DNA of 64,000 nucleotides from Elmis aenea (Eukaryota; Arthropoda; Insecta; Coleoptera; Elmidae), in contig OX393582.1 of the NCBI GenBank assembly GCA_947652605.1, positions 12,176,544-12,240,543 of the forward strand, given 5' to 3'. Shown one piece after another: positions 24,219 to 35,385 of the stretch (position 1 is the first letter of the stretch; every line of letters begins with the position of its first letter). A model generated the notes under the pieces. The model was not told the DNA's origin. It searched no databases and worked only from the letters and a program-made list of their open reading frames with translations. Both the position numbers and the translations under genes were made by a program.

Positions 24219-25284
24219 CAGGGGTGGCCAACCCGCAGCCCGCAGGCCGCATGTGGCCCGCCTTGAACATTTTTCCGGCCCGCGAGATTCATCACACTTT
24301 TACAAAATATATTTATTTTATAATGGCCAAAGTAGTGAAAACCAATGTATTACCTAAAAAAATACATTATTTGTGCATCCATATATTCAAAAATTAAGAA
24401 ATTGTTGTTATTAGAATCGCAATTGAAAAGTAAAAACGCTCATCACTTTGCATTGTTGAAAGAGTTTAAGAAATCAAAATGTAACAGTTACATCAAATAT
24501 GCAAAAGAAATAAGAAAACTTACAGTTGCTTTTGAAGGCCGATTCAGTAATTTTAGAGTTAGACAAATACAACAAAATTTTTGAAATATATTCATCTTCC
24601 TTTCATGTTGAAATCGAGTCGGCCCCAGAATATCTCCAAATGGAACTGGTCGACTTACAGTGCAATATTGAATTAAAACACATTTTTGAAACATCAGAAT
24701 CAAAAATAGATTTGTATAACACTTGCGTTACAAAAGAGAAATTTTCCAATTTGAGAAATCTGGCACAAAAAGTTGTTAGCGCTTTTGGTTCAATTTACAC
24801 TTGCGAATCGTTTTTTTTTTTCGAAAATGCAATTGACCAAACACAAAACACGCTCAAATATAACGGACGCTAACCTGCAACACCAATTACAATGTGCAAA
24901 TACCCAAATTGAGATCGATTTGCAAAAACTAAGTGAAAGAGTGGAGAAACAAATATCGCACCAGTAAAATAAATATTTTTTAATGGTTTCATTTTTTTAA
25001 TTTCATTTATATTTATAGATATATTTAATTTTTAGTGTTATATATTTCTTTACAATGTACGTTTAGTATCATTATTATTATATTATCTATGTTTACATGT
25101 AAGAATAATAGTAAACACAATAATAATAACTCATTATGTTTCAAGTTTTCACTCCAAAAAAAAATGTCTATAGTGTATCATGTATCTAAATCTAATATGG
25201 GGATATATAATTTTATATGTGGCCCGCGGAGTTATGATGCATTTCCAAAGTGGCCCGCAAGATCATTTGGGTTGGCCATCCCTG
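24219..25284 (+). mobile_element. hAT transposon, internally deleted, with 8-bp target duplication
   Basis: The element runs from CAGGGGTGGCCAACCC to GGGTTGGCCATCCCTG and is flanked on both sides by the 8-bp duplication CTCTACAC (24211-24218 and 25285-25292), diagnostic for hAT. GTGGCCCGC words repeat just inside both ends and are likely subterminal sites. The interior encodes only the C-terminal part of a transposase, with frame breaks, so movement would need an enzyme supplied elsewhere. Confidence 0.95.
24345..24967 (+). pseudogene. hAT transposase C-terminal (hATC dimerisation) relic
   Basis: Three overlapping frames together read through AHHFALLKEFKKSKC, LTVAFEGRFSNFR, YNKIFEIYSSSFHVEIES, LQMELVDLQCNIELK, FSNLRNLAQKVVSAFGSIYT and TDANLQHQL. 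This is the hATC region of GTF2IRD2/FAM200/ZBED5-like transposases, whose LQMEL...DLQ and FGSTYxCE words are conserved. Frame breaks lie near 24560 and at the T-run near 24810-24822. The BED finger and most of the catalytic core are missing, in keeping with the 1066-bp size of the element. Confidence 0.85.
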
Positions 25285-25399
25285 CTCTACACCTTGCAGT
25301 AAAAGGACTTCTGACTAAATATATAAATAAATACTTTTGCTGCAGTATTTCAAAAATTAATTAATTAAAATGCCTGCAGCGGCATGGTAACATTGGTAT

Positions 25400-26280
25400 G
25401 GTAACATTGAACACACTAATATAAATCACACACTTACACAGAAAATGTATGGTGAATTTAATTTGGTGGCCACACCAATTTTTTGTGAATGGCTACTTTG
25501 TATAGGAATTTTATGAAAATATTGACTATTGGGAAACTATTTGGATTTTTACGAGTTCTGTTAATTGATTTACCTGTAAAAAATGTTTGTACTTAAATAT
25601 ATTGGAAGCTGCACTGCCACATTCTGAATTGCTTCACTATTAAAAACAGTAACTTTATCCTTTATCATACGTGTAACATAACCATAATCATAAAATAAAC
25701 TTTTATTACAGATCTGAAAGTTTCACGACATAAAAACATACGGCATTCGGCTCATGTAGAGTTGCGGATAAAATCCGAATTTCATTTCAATGATGTAGGT
25801 TCCGAATTTATTTCACGTTGCGTAAAAACCCTCCGAGCGATATAAGAACACAGCTTTTTTGTTGAAAACTATTACTTTTTTACATGCTGAGGATTTCAGT
25901 GTCAAGTTCACGCAAAGCTGCCCAGGGGACGGTACAAAAACTACATGCATAGTAAAAACGCGGTGGTCCGGAATTTATTTCTTGTCAGCGTATGTTAAAC
26001 AGGTGCTTGCGAAATTTACAGCAAGGTATCCGTGGCATGTTGGTCTATATCACATGCCGCAAATTTACAGCGTACGACTGAAATTTGCAGTTGACTGCGT
26101 GATTGAGTGTGATAATGTCCGCATATTCTTCGGGTCTCTAATGAACTCGCTGACGAATCTTTAGGAGCTTTGTGGTACAAACCGCAGTCAACAATGTCAC
26201 ATGTAGTACATGCACTGAATCACTTTATCTTATTTCATCCTGTTTATTGTACCAGCCAGCCAGCCAGTTGTAACTAACAC
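25400..26280. other. Intron stretch, no recognised gene
   Basis: A 101-codon open frame at 25859-26164, less AT-rich than its surroundings, has no motif I recognise. It could be unrecognised repeat DNA or a relic. No splice sites or domain support it as a Shaw exon. Confidence 0.4.
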
Positions 26281-26295
26281 GTATATTTCCACGGA

Positions 26296-26396
26296 CACGG
26301 TCAACTGGGTGGCGCCAACTGGGCGACGGTCAACTGGGCGACGGTCAACTGGGCGACGTGCCAACTGGGCGACGGTCAACTGGGCGATGGTTAAAC
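26296..26396. repeat. Short tandem repeat, CAACTGGGCGACGGT unit
   Basis: About six units of CAACTGGGCG(A)CGGT follow in a row, with periods of 15 to 18 bases. It is GC-rich against AT-rich flanks. The minus strand is open here and reads VDRRPVDRRPVG, but this is a by-product of the repeat. Confidence 0.85.
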
Positions 26397-26925
26397 ATTT
26401 TTGAACTCTCATCTTAGCACAAGATTTTATGAATTGTTTTTGTAAATATTGGTAAAATATACTTACTTAATTTTGTACATCGAAATTTGTAGAATAATTT
26501 ACGAAAGATATGATCAAAAAATGTGGTCCGAAAATAATTTAAAAATGAAGAAGTATGAATGCACAATATTAGAATCAAGAGCAAAATACAGTTTTTTCAT
26601 TCATTTATCAATATTATTTTGTAATTAACAAACATATTTACATTAAAACAAAAAAGTATATAACACTAACATAACTAATTATTATAGTTTAAATGAAAGT
26701 CATTTTTCACATTCATTGTTTAATACTCATTTTTAATAATATGATCTATAGTAAAATAAAGTTTGGTTGATGCAGCTCTATGAACAAAAAAATAGTAGAC
26801 TTTAAACTCTGTAAAGATAAAATAAAAATTGCGAAATAGTGTAAAACTGCTAGAGAAATAATAGAAGCACAAAAAATAGTGCAGTTGTATTTAAAATTGC
26901 TTCCTATTTTCAAAAATATTAAAAT

Positions 26926-27120
26926 ATACAGGGTGTTTTATTTGAAATAACAAACTTTTGTTCATTGCCGGCGAAACCGGAAGTGGAACAATATTGTACA
27001 TATATTCAAATAATCTGGTTTTTTACACATATCATGTCTAAAATTTCGTTTAATTAAATACAAAACTAAAAAAAGGGGGTGTGTCCAGAACTCAGTTACA
27101 TGCGAATAGGGTTTTAAATA
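26926..27120 (+). repeat. Solo foldback arm of the CCGGCGAAACCGGAAG family
   Basis: Begins TATACAGGGTGTTTTATTTG and contains GCCGGCGAAACCGGAAGTG and ACACATATCATGTCTAAAA. The same sequence occurs on + at 58440-58600 and in inverse at 61140-61290, where two arms flank the Jockey-type frame. Only one end is present here. Flanking the cut point, it shows what the 61.3-kb arm looks like without its hAT insertion. Confidence 0.75.
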
Positions 27121-27660
27121 TTGTAATGATTTAAGTCCAATGGAATACAAACTATACAGATAATCAAAAAAACTTTCAAGTAAATAGTGTTTTTTTATTA
27201 AATATCTTCTAATTATGCAATAAAAATTAGATGGTTCTATTTAAGTTTTTAAATATACTTCCGGATTTGGTCACTTACGGTTCAATCACGAAAACCGCTA
27301 TAGCGTCAGTCAATTCTACATTTGCACGTTTGTGATTAAAAAAAAATGTCCCATCTTTGTCAGACGTCGCATTTTCGAATAAAAGTGCTGGTGCGGGTGA
27401 TCTGAAACACCTTGTGTAGTTTGTTTAAACTCTAAACCGTATTGTTGGTAGGAACATTCTTGGAAATTATAAATTTTACTAAACCAATAGTTAGCCTGCA
27501 CCAAGTTACCATCTCCTACGTACTTGCCATGACTGCTCACTTTTGCTGTACCTTATTATTTATAATATTATACGTTAAGAAATTAGAAAGAGTAATACGT
27601 GTACAGCTACACGTTTTGTAAAATAACATCTTATTCTCCAGCATGGAAGTGTTAAGAGTA

Positions 27661-29889
27661 CACGGAAAAAAAATTATTGCTGGTACAACACCAATCGCGA
27701 TATTCAATACCACAATGGCGGGTAATTATTGTGACAGCATCAACGAATTGCTAAAGTAACAACTAAATTGTTGTAACTACATTGCTGCTGGAGCTTACCA
27801 GAATTGTGTTTGTCTTGGCAGCAACAAATTTCTGTAAAAGCGTTGATCTAACACTTTGTTGTTGGTGGCTGTACCACAATAGCAGTTACAAGTACATCAC
27901 ATAACTTGTTGGATCAACCAATGCAAATGTTTTTTTAACACCTAAATCAATGAATCCTAGCAATACTTTGTGTTTGTCATAACAGCACATTGCCGATTTA
28001 TTAACAACAATTGTTGTTCGGATTACATCAGCAGTATTGCAATTGTATTGTGGCATTGTTGTTAAAGTGACATGATTTGTGTGTTTCGAATAGTTCAGAT
28101 GATATTGGCACTTAATGAGTATTATAAAAATAATCCACTTACCTTTAATATTGCTATTGAACCTGTTGTAATCTAAATTAAATTTATGAGCTGCAAAACT
28201 ACAAAACTTGATTATAAATTTACTGTTACTGTGGTTAATGATGTATAACAACAATAACATAAGAATTTTAATAAAATACTTATTAATAAAAAAATTGATG
28301 TATTTTATTTTATATTTTCATTTAAAAAAAAAACAACTTTTTTTCCATTCAACTAAAAATATTGTAACTCATGCAAATGAAATAAGCGGTATTTTTATAC
28401 TACATTACAAATTATATTATTCTTTTGCATATACACCTTTTTTTAGGACTATTTTTTAGCTCCTGTTCTATTATTATTGATGGTAATGTTGGTCTGTGAA
28501 TTTTTTGAGGGTTTTAAGACTCTTAACTATTTCTTTTCCTCTTTCTTCTTCTTTATTTAGTACAGTAAGAAGATTCTTCTTTTGCAATCAAAACACATTT
28601 CCTAAAAAATATAGTAAATTGTTATCCACACAATGTTTTTAAGATTTATTTATAAACCTACATAAATAAGAAAAGCTTTATCTTCTTCCCCATCGACTGT
28701 AGAAACATAAGTCGATGAAAGTAGCGGTGTGGATGATCTGCTTGGTGTAATAATGCTAGACAGTGAGACAGATGGAGATGTTACTATTGTAGATAAATTA
28801 CTACAAATTGCAGGAAACTAACAAAAAAATAATTAATAAATCCCATAGTCTACTTGAAACAACTTGTCAATTGCTGACATTCATTTACTTCGTGCATAAT
28901 GATTTCTTAGGAAGAAATAAAGTGGAACTCTGTTAATATTTTAAAACAAATTTATATGCATACCGAAGTAACAGCTTCTAGGTGAACCAGTGTTAGATCA
29001 AACGTTAAACAGTTTTTGTATGCTTGATACCATGTTAAATTTATATCTAATCCCCACTTGGGGTATCAGTTCTTTAAATCATATCATCTGATAAATCATT
29101 AAATACTTCGGTGTCAATGCATTGATCTATAAATTACATTAGCAATCCCTAAATAGGATTAAATTTAACCCACTAGAACTTACCTTTGAATGTTTCAATA
29201 AGCACACCGCAATTTCACTCGGTTCATTTGTCTTCGACAAAACGGTCCATTTTTAAATTGTTCCAAAATCTTAAATAAATACACTAGTACACTTAACTTT
29301 CGCAAATATTAACAAGCGATGGCGCCAAGAAAGACCGGTAAACCACCGAACAAGAATACAGAATGGAAGCTACTAACTAGGGCGCATGGTCGCAGGCACA
29401 ACGTCATAAGTAAAGGACGTGCATTTACAAGAATTTTTTAAATTAATACACTACTTTATTGCAAATCCACAGTATTTGTTGTATATATTGAAGCAATGTT
29501 TGTTACTAAAACAGCAATGTATAGTAAGCTATACATTTTTAAATTTAAATTATTACAGATAATAATGTTTAAAAATACACAACTATTGTGAAAGTAGTCT
29601 CGATTGTGGTTGCACTTACACATCGCCTTTACCCCAAATTTGTTGTAGCCACGGCAACAACAAATAATTTTCTGATTGTATTAGTTACATCAAATTGTTG
29701 ACATTATTACTCTTTTTGTTGATTATGTAACATCAATCCTAATACAACAATTGCTTTGTATCTGCTACACTAGAACTTGTTTGGATTACTATATTTTTTT
29801 GTAATATGCTTAAGAATCGTGTCTCTGTATACCAGCAATAAAATTACAACATATCGCATGCTGTATTAGCAACAATATTTTTTTCCGTG
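27661..29889. mobile_element. TA-flanked 2.2-kb DNA transposon with TTGTTG-rich ends
   Basis: The left end CACGGAAAAAAAATTATTGC and the right end GCAACAATATTTTTTTCCGTG are inverted repeats of about 20 bp, flanked by TA on both sides (27659-27660 and 29890-29891). About 400 bases inside each end are packed with TTGTTGT/ACAACAA words (for example ACAATTGTTGTTCG, CAAATTGTTGACA), which look like subterminal binding sites. The middle holds decayed coding fragments on the minus strand. The TA duplication fits a Tc1/mariner-like superfamily, but the transposase type is not identified. Confidence 0.85.
28474..29260 (-). pseudogene. Decayed exons of a transposon gene (type unknown)
   Basis: On the minus strand, ATGGACCGTTTTGTCG (near 29253) starts MDRFVEDK. 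After a one-base frame break comes EPSEIAVCLLKHSK, directly followed by a donor (AAAGGTAAGT). A middle segment near 28820-28680 reads STIVTSPSVSLSSIITPS after an acceptor-like TTGTTAG. The last segment (28587-28474) reads LLTVLNKEEERGKEIVKSL and ends in two stops. This resembles an N-terminal exon, a Ser/Thr-rich linker and a coiled-coil tail of a transposon accessory or transposase protein. The family is unknown to me. Confidence 0.35.
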
Positions 29890-29899
29890 TAGCAAAAGA

Positions 29900-30900
29900 A
29901 AATTAATGTAGTTTAAAGATACGGCAGCAATATATTAATCCATAAAGAGCTTAAAATGTTAAATATCTGAAACAAAACACGACACATACTACGCGTAATT
30001 AATCATGAATTTCAACCGGAGTGGAAGGAAATGCAACGGAGGAAGCTTACTAATGTATTTTACTTGTGTATCGTAGATTGATAAGAAGCATGAGCTTGCT
30101 AAAATGCATAAACTAGGAAAGTAATCCATTAATTATAACCGGATAATGGGAACTAATTGTTGCAGCCTGGTGACGCTGGCTTTGTCTGTACTGCATTTAT
30201 CAACGTACCAGAATGTGGTGTGCGAAAGCGTCAACATAACTCGGGTCTCGAGTCGCGTTAACAGAATAGGGTCACGTGATTTAGTATTTTAACGGAATAA
30301 ATAGCACCGAAAAAATCTGCATGTTGTGCCTATGGTCTGAGCGGTTCAGGCGATAAACCAATACGCTGTCTTTATGGCAACACAGGAACAATGGGCCGCG
30401 ACGGAGTTAAAAAAAGTTTTGAATTTAAAAAAAAGTCTGCTGTGGTCACTAAATGACAGAGTGTGTAAAAACTACCCCTACACAAAACTATGAATTTTTT
30501 TACAAAAAAAAACCAAATTTTTAAATTTGACCAGTTTTTTTGAGGAAAAAAAAGATAGTTTGCTTATATTGTACATCAGGAAAGCCAATTTTTTTTTGTC
30601 TCTCTAACGGCGTAAAAACCCATATGGTGGCTACAAGGAATAACAAAATTGCTATCGCAGCTTGAAATCTTGAAAGTATAGAAAAGTTTTGGAAACATTT
30701 TAAACCTTATAAATTTTGAAAAAATCAAAATATCCGTTTTTTTTTTTTTTTTTGGATTCCCAATCGTCATAAAAATTTGCAACTTTTCTTTAATTTAACT
30801 GACCTCGTTTCTTTCCAAGATACCAATGGAGAGCATAAAAAGACTCACCTCCTTGTCTGAAAAGTCGATAAAGACAACAAATTATTTGGCCGCCTTAGGT
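29900..30900. other. Intron stretch, no gene seen
   Basis: No supported frame was found. At 30328-30370 the words TGGTCTGAGCGG and GGTTCAGGCG recall a tRNA A-box region, but no fold or B box follows. Confidence 0.4.
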
Positions 30901-30908
30901 ATAGAGTA

Positions 30909-32224
30909 AACCCGGGCAAAAGTCCGCACTTAACGTTCTCAACTCCCTAAGTAAGTAAGTTTTATGTTTAACAGGTCAACATTTTTTTTATGAACACATT
31001 AGACACTTCTCATTGCATCATAAAATGGGTCGCCACCAAATGTAACGAATTCAAATAAAAATATTTTTTTTATGGTTTGATGTAGATTGGTACTTTTGCC
31101 CCACCCTATGAGGCAAAAGTCCAAATTGATGGGGCAAAAGTCCGTTCGCGCATTCGTCTAATTAAAATGTTTACATCTTTGACACATTAATATACGGTGT
31201 GTTATTTTATAAAATGAAAGTTAATTCTCTTCAAAAATACAAAATAAAAGTTCAGTCCTGTAACAAAATTTGAAAAAATATCACATTTAAAAAAACACAA
31301 AAATTATTTGACGAATTCAACAAAAATCACAGGCGAACTCGCCGGTTTCAAAATTTGAGCAACTTTCGTGCCACTAGTTGTGGCATTTACTGCACAATCT
31401 AGTCCTCGACTGGTGGATCTTCATATATTTCTTAACAACCTGGGCAAACAATTTCGTTTTCCCCTTCTCTGACATGGCTGTTCGTTAAATTATCGTAGAA
31501 TCTTTCTATTTGGACTTTATTGAAACCCATAATCCTTCCGACGCTTGTCTTTTTGGGCGTTTGAAAGAAAATTTGTGTCGAGAAAAAAAAAACTTTCGGT
31601 CCAGTCGTCTCCCGCCATTTGTGACTCCTTATTAAAATCGTTTACGATATTATTTTGCGAAGCAAAGTCAAAAGCCAACCGCCGAATTTTTTTTCTAGTA
31701 ATTCCGTAGAACCTTACGTCCATCTATCTATCTACAGTGATCAGCCAAACTTGCTTCGTGATCAGATGTAAATGTGGATTTGAATCTTTCCAAATTAAAT
31801 AGACGGGACAAAAGCCCGTGTGCGGCCTTTTACCCCAGTCAAGACTGCGGCTTTTTGCCCCCATGCGTGCTAATTACGATAGAAGCAATATGACGGCATC
31901 TTTAGTTTAAGTTAGGAAACGTTTGGCGACATGATTGTGTAGCTAAAATGGAGGGTGTTTATATAAAAATAGTTGCATGCCGGTTGTGAGAGACTTTTAA
32001 ATATCACTGCCTAATAAAAGATCATCGAAAACTATAACAAGCCAAGCATTTTCACACTTAGCTCATTTAAGCAGCGGTTTAACTGCCGATCAAGCTAGAA
32101 CTATATGTGTCCACCACAGATACTGTATCTCAACTACCTATAATAAAACCTATTCTCTCTTAACTCTCCAGTCCTTCCTATCCCTAATAGGACTTTTACC
32201 CCGGTGCGGACTTTTGCCCGGGTT
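30909..32224 (-). mobile_element. Pogo/Tigger-type transposon, internally deleted
   Basis: The ends AACCCGGGCAAAAGTCCGCA and its reverse complement (ending 32224) are perfect for about 21 bp and are flanked by TA on both sides (30907-30908 and 32225-32226). The TA target and the CENP-B-like gene fragment inside identify a pogo/Tigger element. Copies of GGCAAAAGTCC lie near 31088, 31109, 31124, 31800, 31825, 31845 and 32190, clustered inside each end. At 1.3 kb, and lacking the catalytic core, it is non-autonomous. Confidence 0.9.
31380..31723 (-). pseudogene. Pogo/Tigger transposase relic (CENP-B-type helix-turn-helix)
   Basis: The minus-strand frame from 31723 reads DVRFYGITRKKIRRLAFDFA, NNIVNDFNKESQMAGDDW and DYGF. 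This is the second helix-turn-helix (HTH_Tnp_CENPB) of Tigger proteins, which normally reads KxLRxLAYxFAxxNxIxxxFN...MAGxDW and then MGFN. A frame shift then gives FNKVQIERFYDNL and, after a stop, EIYEDPPVED. That wording recalls the C-terminal cysteine-rich tail of some pogo-like proteins. The whole DDE domain between them is gone. It cannot catalyse transposition. Confidence 0.8.
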
Positions 32225-32229
32225 TATTC

Positions 32230-32764
32230 TACGCCATGGCGCTTTCTAGACATTCACAACTATGACAGTAATTTACCAATAAAATGCATTCTTAGCTACA
32301 ACAATGGAGAAAGTTACGTCAACAGTTGCAAAAAACACACAAACGGCAGCGTAGTTAATGTTAGTTGTTTTAATGTATCTGTCCAGATTCAGAGCGGTTG
32401 GTTAATAGTTGAGGAAGCTGCAGATGTGTGGCGCAGGAATTATTCAAGATAATGATGGTGTGGTTTTGACGGATAGGGCTTTGTGAATTTATCTGTAACA
32501 ATTAGTTCACTACTGCCACAGTTGCTAGCATTGAGTTTAATAACTGCGCAGTCATTACCGAACATAATTCGTGAACCCTATTGTTTTAGTATTAGAATAT
32601 AATTATAAAAATCCTAACCCTTTATGCTATCAAATTTGTATCGCAACGCGTCAAACACAACATCTATCACCAAAATGAGCATCTTGTTTTATTGAATAGG
32701 GTTTCCCTGACAGAATATTATTATTTTAGCTCGAATTGTTGTGTTGGAAGAGATAATGGCAACG
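32230..32764. other. Intron stretch, no recognised gene
   Basis: An 82-codon frame spans the right end of the pogo element and this stretch (32204-32452). It has no recognised motif and starts inside the transposon, so it is not called. Confidence 0.4.
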
Positions 32765-32910
32765 ATAGTATATTTTACAACAAGGGATGAAAATCCAGTT
32801 TTTTTCGTGAGGTGAGATTTATTGACGAGCAGCGAAGCGGCGAGTGAGCAAATCTCACGAACGAAAAAAACTGATTTAATCTTGAGTCTTAAATGCTATT
32901 TTTTCTACGA
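32765..32910. repeat. Short palindromic element 3
   Basis: Left arm AAATCCAGTTTTTTTCGTGA then GGTGAGATTT; right arm AAATCTCACGAACGAAAAAA then CTGATTT. The GC-rich centre is GACGAGCAGCGAAGCGGCGA. The flanks ATAGTATATTTTACAACAAG and ATGCTATTTTTTCTACGA match the other three palindromic elements. Confidence 0.7.
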
Positions 32911-34212
32911 ATTTAAAATTATATTATAGTACAAACGTTAATGTAAACGAACCAAATGACAATAATTATTATTATGTAGAAGTATAAAGTTTTAATTAAT
33001 CATTTCATTTCCATAGCGACACCTCCACACTGACATTGACGGAATTGCCAAAAGATAATTAGCAACAATTAATAAGACATATTGGGCTTCGCGACGGTCA
33101 GTTTTGGAGTGACGTATCAAATTGATACATTGCGCCAGATGCCGTCACTAATGTTTTCTGTGTCGCCAAAGCTTGTAGAGAGCCTAATTTAATTACATTT
33201 TGATAAGGATTTCATGAAAGTATGATTTGTGTTTGAAAGAAATCTCAATAAGTTGTGAATTAAAAATAAAAATTATACAAAAACTCCAATACCGTTATTT
33301 TAAGTCCAGTCAAGTGGGTATCATTTTGGTTCATTGCGCCCGATTTGTGAAAAATGCATTGCGTCTAACGAAGAGTTAAGAGGAAATTGATAAGAATAAA
33401 ACAGGGGAAGAATATAATTCAAATATTTTTTTAAATATACACAAAATCCCACGTATTTTGTTACATTTTTAATTTATAATTAGTGGATAACATTTTTTTA
33501 CTGGCAATATAAAATTCAATTATGCTTTTAGATATAAACCTTATTTTTAATTTAAAGCAGCCTCTTTTAATATGGCCCATATTGCGGCGTTTCCGATCTT
33601 TATTACGCGAGGCTGGTTTTATTGTAAAATAAACTTGAGCTTTAATATTTCATCAAGGAAAAAACAATTTTTAAAATGTTATTTTTCAGTGCTTTTTATC
33701 TACTTAAATTGAGTTCAAGAAGAAAAATATGCCCTACGCTAAAAAACTACTTTTAAGTGACACAGAAACTTTACAGGTTTTAAGGTCTATCAGTATGGAA
33801 GATTCTGTCGATGGATAATTTATTACTTCATTATTGCTTCAGGTTTTGTACTTTATGTCTAAATTAAGTTCTGAAGAAGTAAATATAATTAATCAGCTCA
33901 GTGAAAATAAAATATGAATATTGCTTTTTATCTGCACCACTTTAGCCATAGAAATACGAAATAGAAGTGGAAGCAGATCGTAGAAGTAACTTTTAGTTTC
34001 GTAAACGTATAAAAATATATCATTGGCACTATAAGGTAGAGCTTCTTAACACAACTTTACATTATTACTGCAATAAAAAACCATAGTTTAACCTTCAATG
34101 TATTTCTAATTGCTTTTTTGAAAAGTAAGTTACGTAAAACCACATTTAATTTAATTTAAATAATGGTAATATATTTTGGCCGTGGTTCTTAAAACGATTT
34201 CTACAGTGCCGG
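32911..34212. other. Intron stretch, no gene seen
   Basis: AT-rich, with no frame or terminal repeat that I can support. Confidence 0.45.
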
Positions 34213-34346
34213 TATAGTATATTACATAACAAGGGTTGTAAGAAGCATATTACTTACGCAGAGTGGAAAAGTTGCGCACAGAGCCGCGTAGCGGCGCGTA
34301 CGTAATTGCTTTACAACTCGTGTTATGTAGCATACTTTTTCTACGA
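34213..34346. repeat. Short palindromic element 4
   Basis: Left arm ACATAACAAGGGTTGTAAGA, right arm TTTACAACTCGTGTTATGT, GC-rich centre GAGCCGCGTAGCGGCGCG. It starts TATAGTATATT and ends GCATACTTTTTCTACGA. Confidence 0.75.
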
Positions 34347-34430
34347 TCACATAATACATGGGATTTTACGGGATTTTTGGCTAATAGCAAACACACTTGT
34401 ACGTACGCTATTAACTGAAATTTTACGTAA

Positions 34431-34608
34431 GCCTACTTTGACATTTCTAGACAAGTGTGCTTTTAGCTCAGCGTGCGTGAAGACCCATCTACTATGCATG
34501 CAGGTTCGGTCTAATGTGAGCCTACTTTGATAATCTCTAAAAATCTGTGCTTTTTGCTTACCATGCGTAAAGACCCACCTGATATGCATGCAGGCTGTAC
34601 AGTAATAG
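34431..34608. repeat. Two-copy tandem repeat, 89-bp period
   Basis: GCCTACTTTGA recurs at 34431 and 34520. Each copy continues through a TGCGT(G/A)AAGACCCA word to TATGCATGCAGG. A third, single copy of the first part is present in reverse complement at 21055-21110. Confidence 0.8.
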
Positions 34609-35385
34609 TCATTTACAATAGTGTTCCTAGAAAAATACATTTAATTTTGTAAAAAGCTTGGTCAAACTAATTCATAATTCGCGACGCTACTTATACGCAA
34701 AGATACTAAACTGAATAGGATTTGCCCACTTCCATAAAACTCATGTATTACTAAGCTATCCGGAAGTGATGTCACTAATAACGCCAAAACGATTGAACTG
34801 ACATCAAGATTTTATATTGAATGACAAGTTCCAAAGTATAGCTAGATGACATTAAATGAAAAGCTTCCCGTTGTTATCCTTTTTCTATTGTAGGCGCATC
34901 CTATTAAATGTTTTCTAACAGCACATATCTTAAGAGTTTTGTGTCGTAACCACACACATTTTTATCAAAAAATCGTCAATTAATGGACAAAATCCAAACA
35001 CTGACCAAAACGTTGACCATAATCTGTAACGTTAGTTTGTTTACAGAGCTGAAATCCTAATAAAATGGTCTTTTGAAGTGTAAAAAGTTTTGATAGAGAA
35101 GGCGTCAGTGTTTGTTTTATGGTATTCATTTATTAAATGAAATAATACTGAGGCGAAATAAAAATAATTAAAGTCAAGCGGGCGTCACAATATCTACACT
35201 GAAAAAACTGTCTTTTTGTGTCTACTCCCGTTTGTGCACTCTGTATAAGTGAAATAAACCAACGAATATTGTTTTCATAGAATAAACGAACGATAAACAA
35301 TAGCGAACGGCAAACAAACGCTTGCTCAATTTTTTACAATACAAACAGTAAAGGTTGCGTAAATAAACCGAATTCAATTTTGCAG

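Larger units (their letters stand above)
23070..25345 (+). pseudogene. Decayed LINE reverse transcriptase, split by a hAT insertion
   Basis: The plus-strand frames contain IHLCFIDLEKAS (RT motif A), a weak QxCVLSS block, LMFAEDM (decayed FADD), EKTETMIVT, and SEKNGGIDKEISERTGNVRR. Then come LALLYGSETSTLTNKN, FLKNIQEKTKRDQIRN and LGHIYRMQGERL. These follow the order of a LINE pol C-terminus. Stops and frameshifts are frequent. The hAT copy at 24219-25284 sits in its 3' untranslated region, and the LINE resumes at 25293. It appears to end in a TAAATAAATA-like tail near 25345. The LINE was therefore in place before the hAT arrived. Confidence 0.85.

Noticed and set aside
25859..26164. 101-codon frame as a Shaw exon
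   Set aside because: The pore exon joins the S5 exon directly in phase, so no coding exon is needed here, and no channel motif is present.
30328..30400. tRNA or tRNA-derived SINE
   Set aside because: An A-box-like TGGTCTGAGCGG is present, but I see no B box at the right distance, no acceptor stem and no tail.
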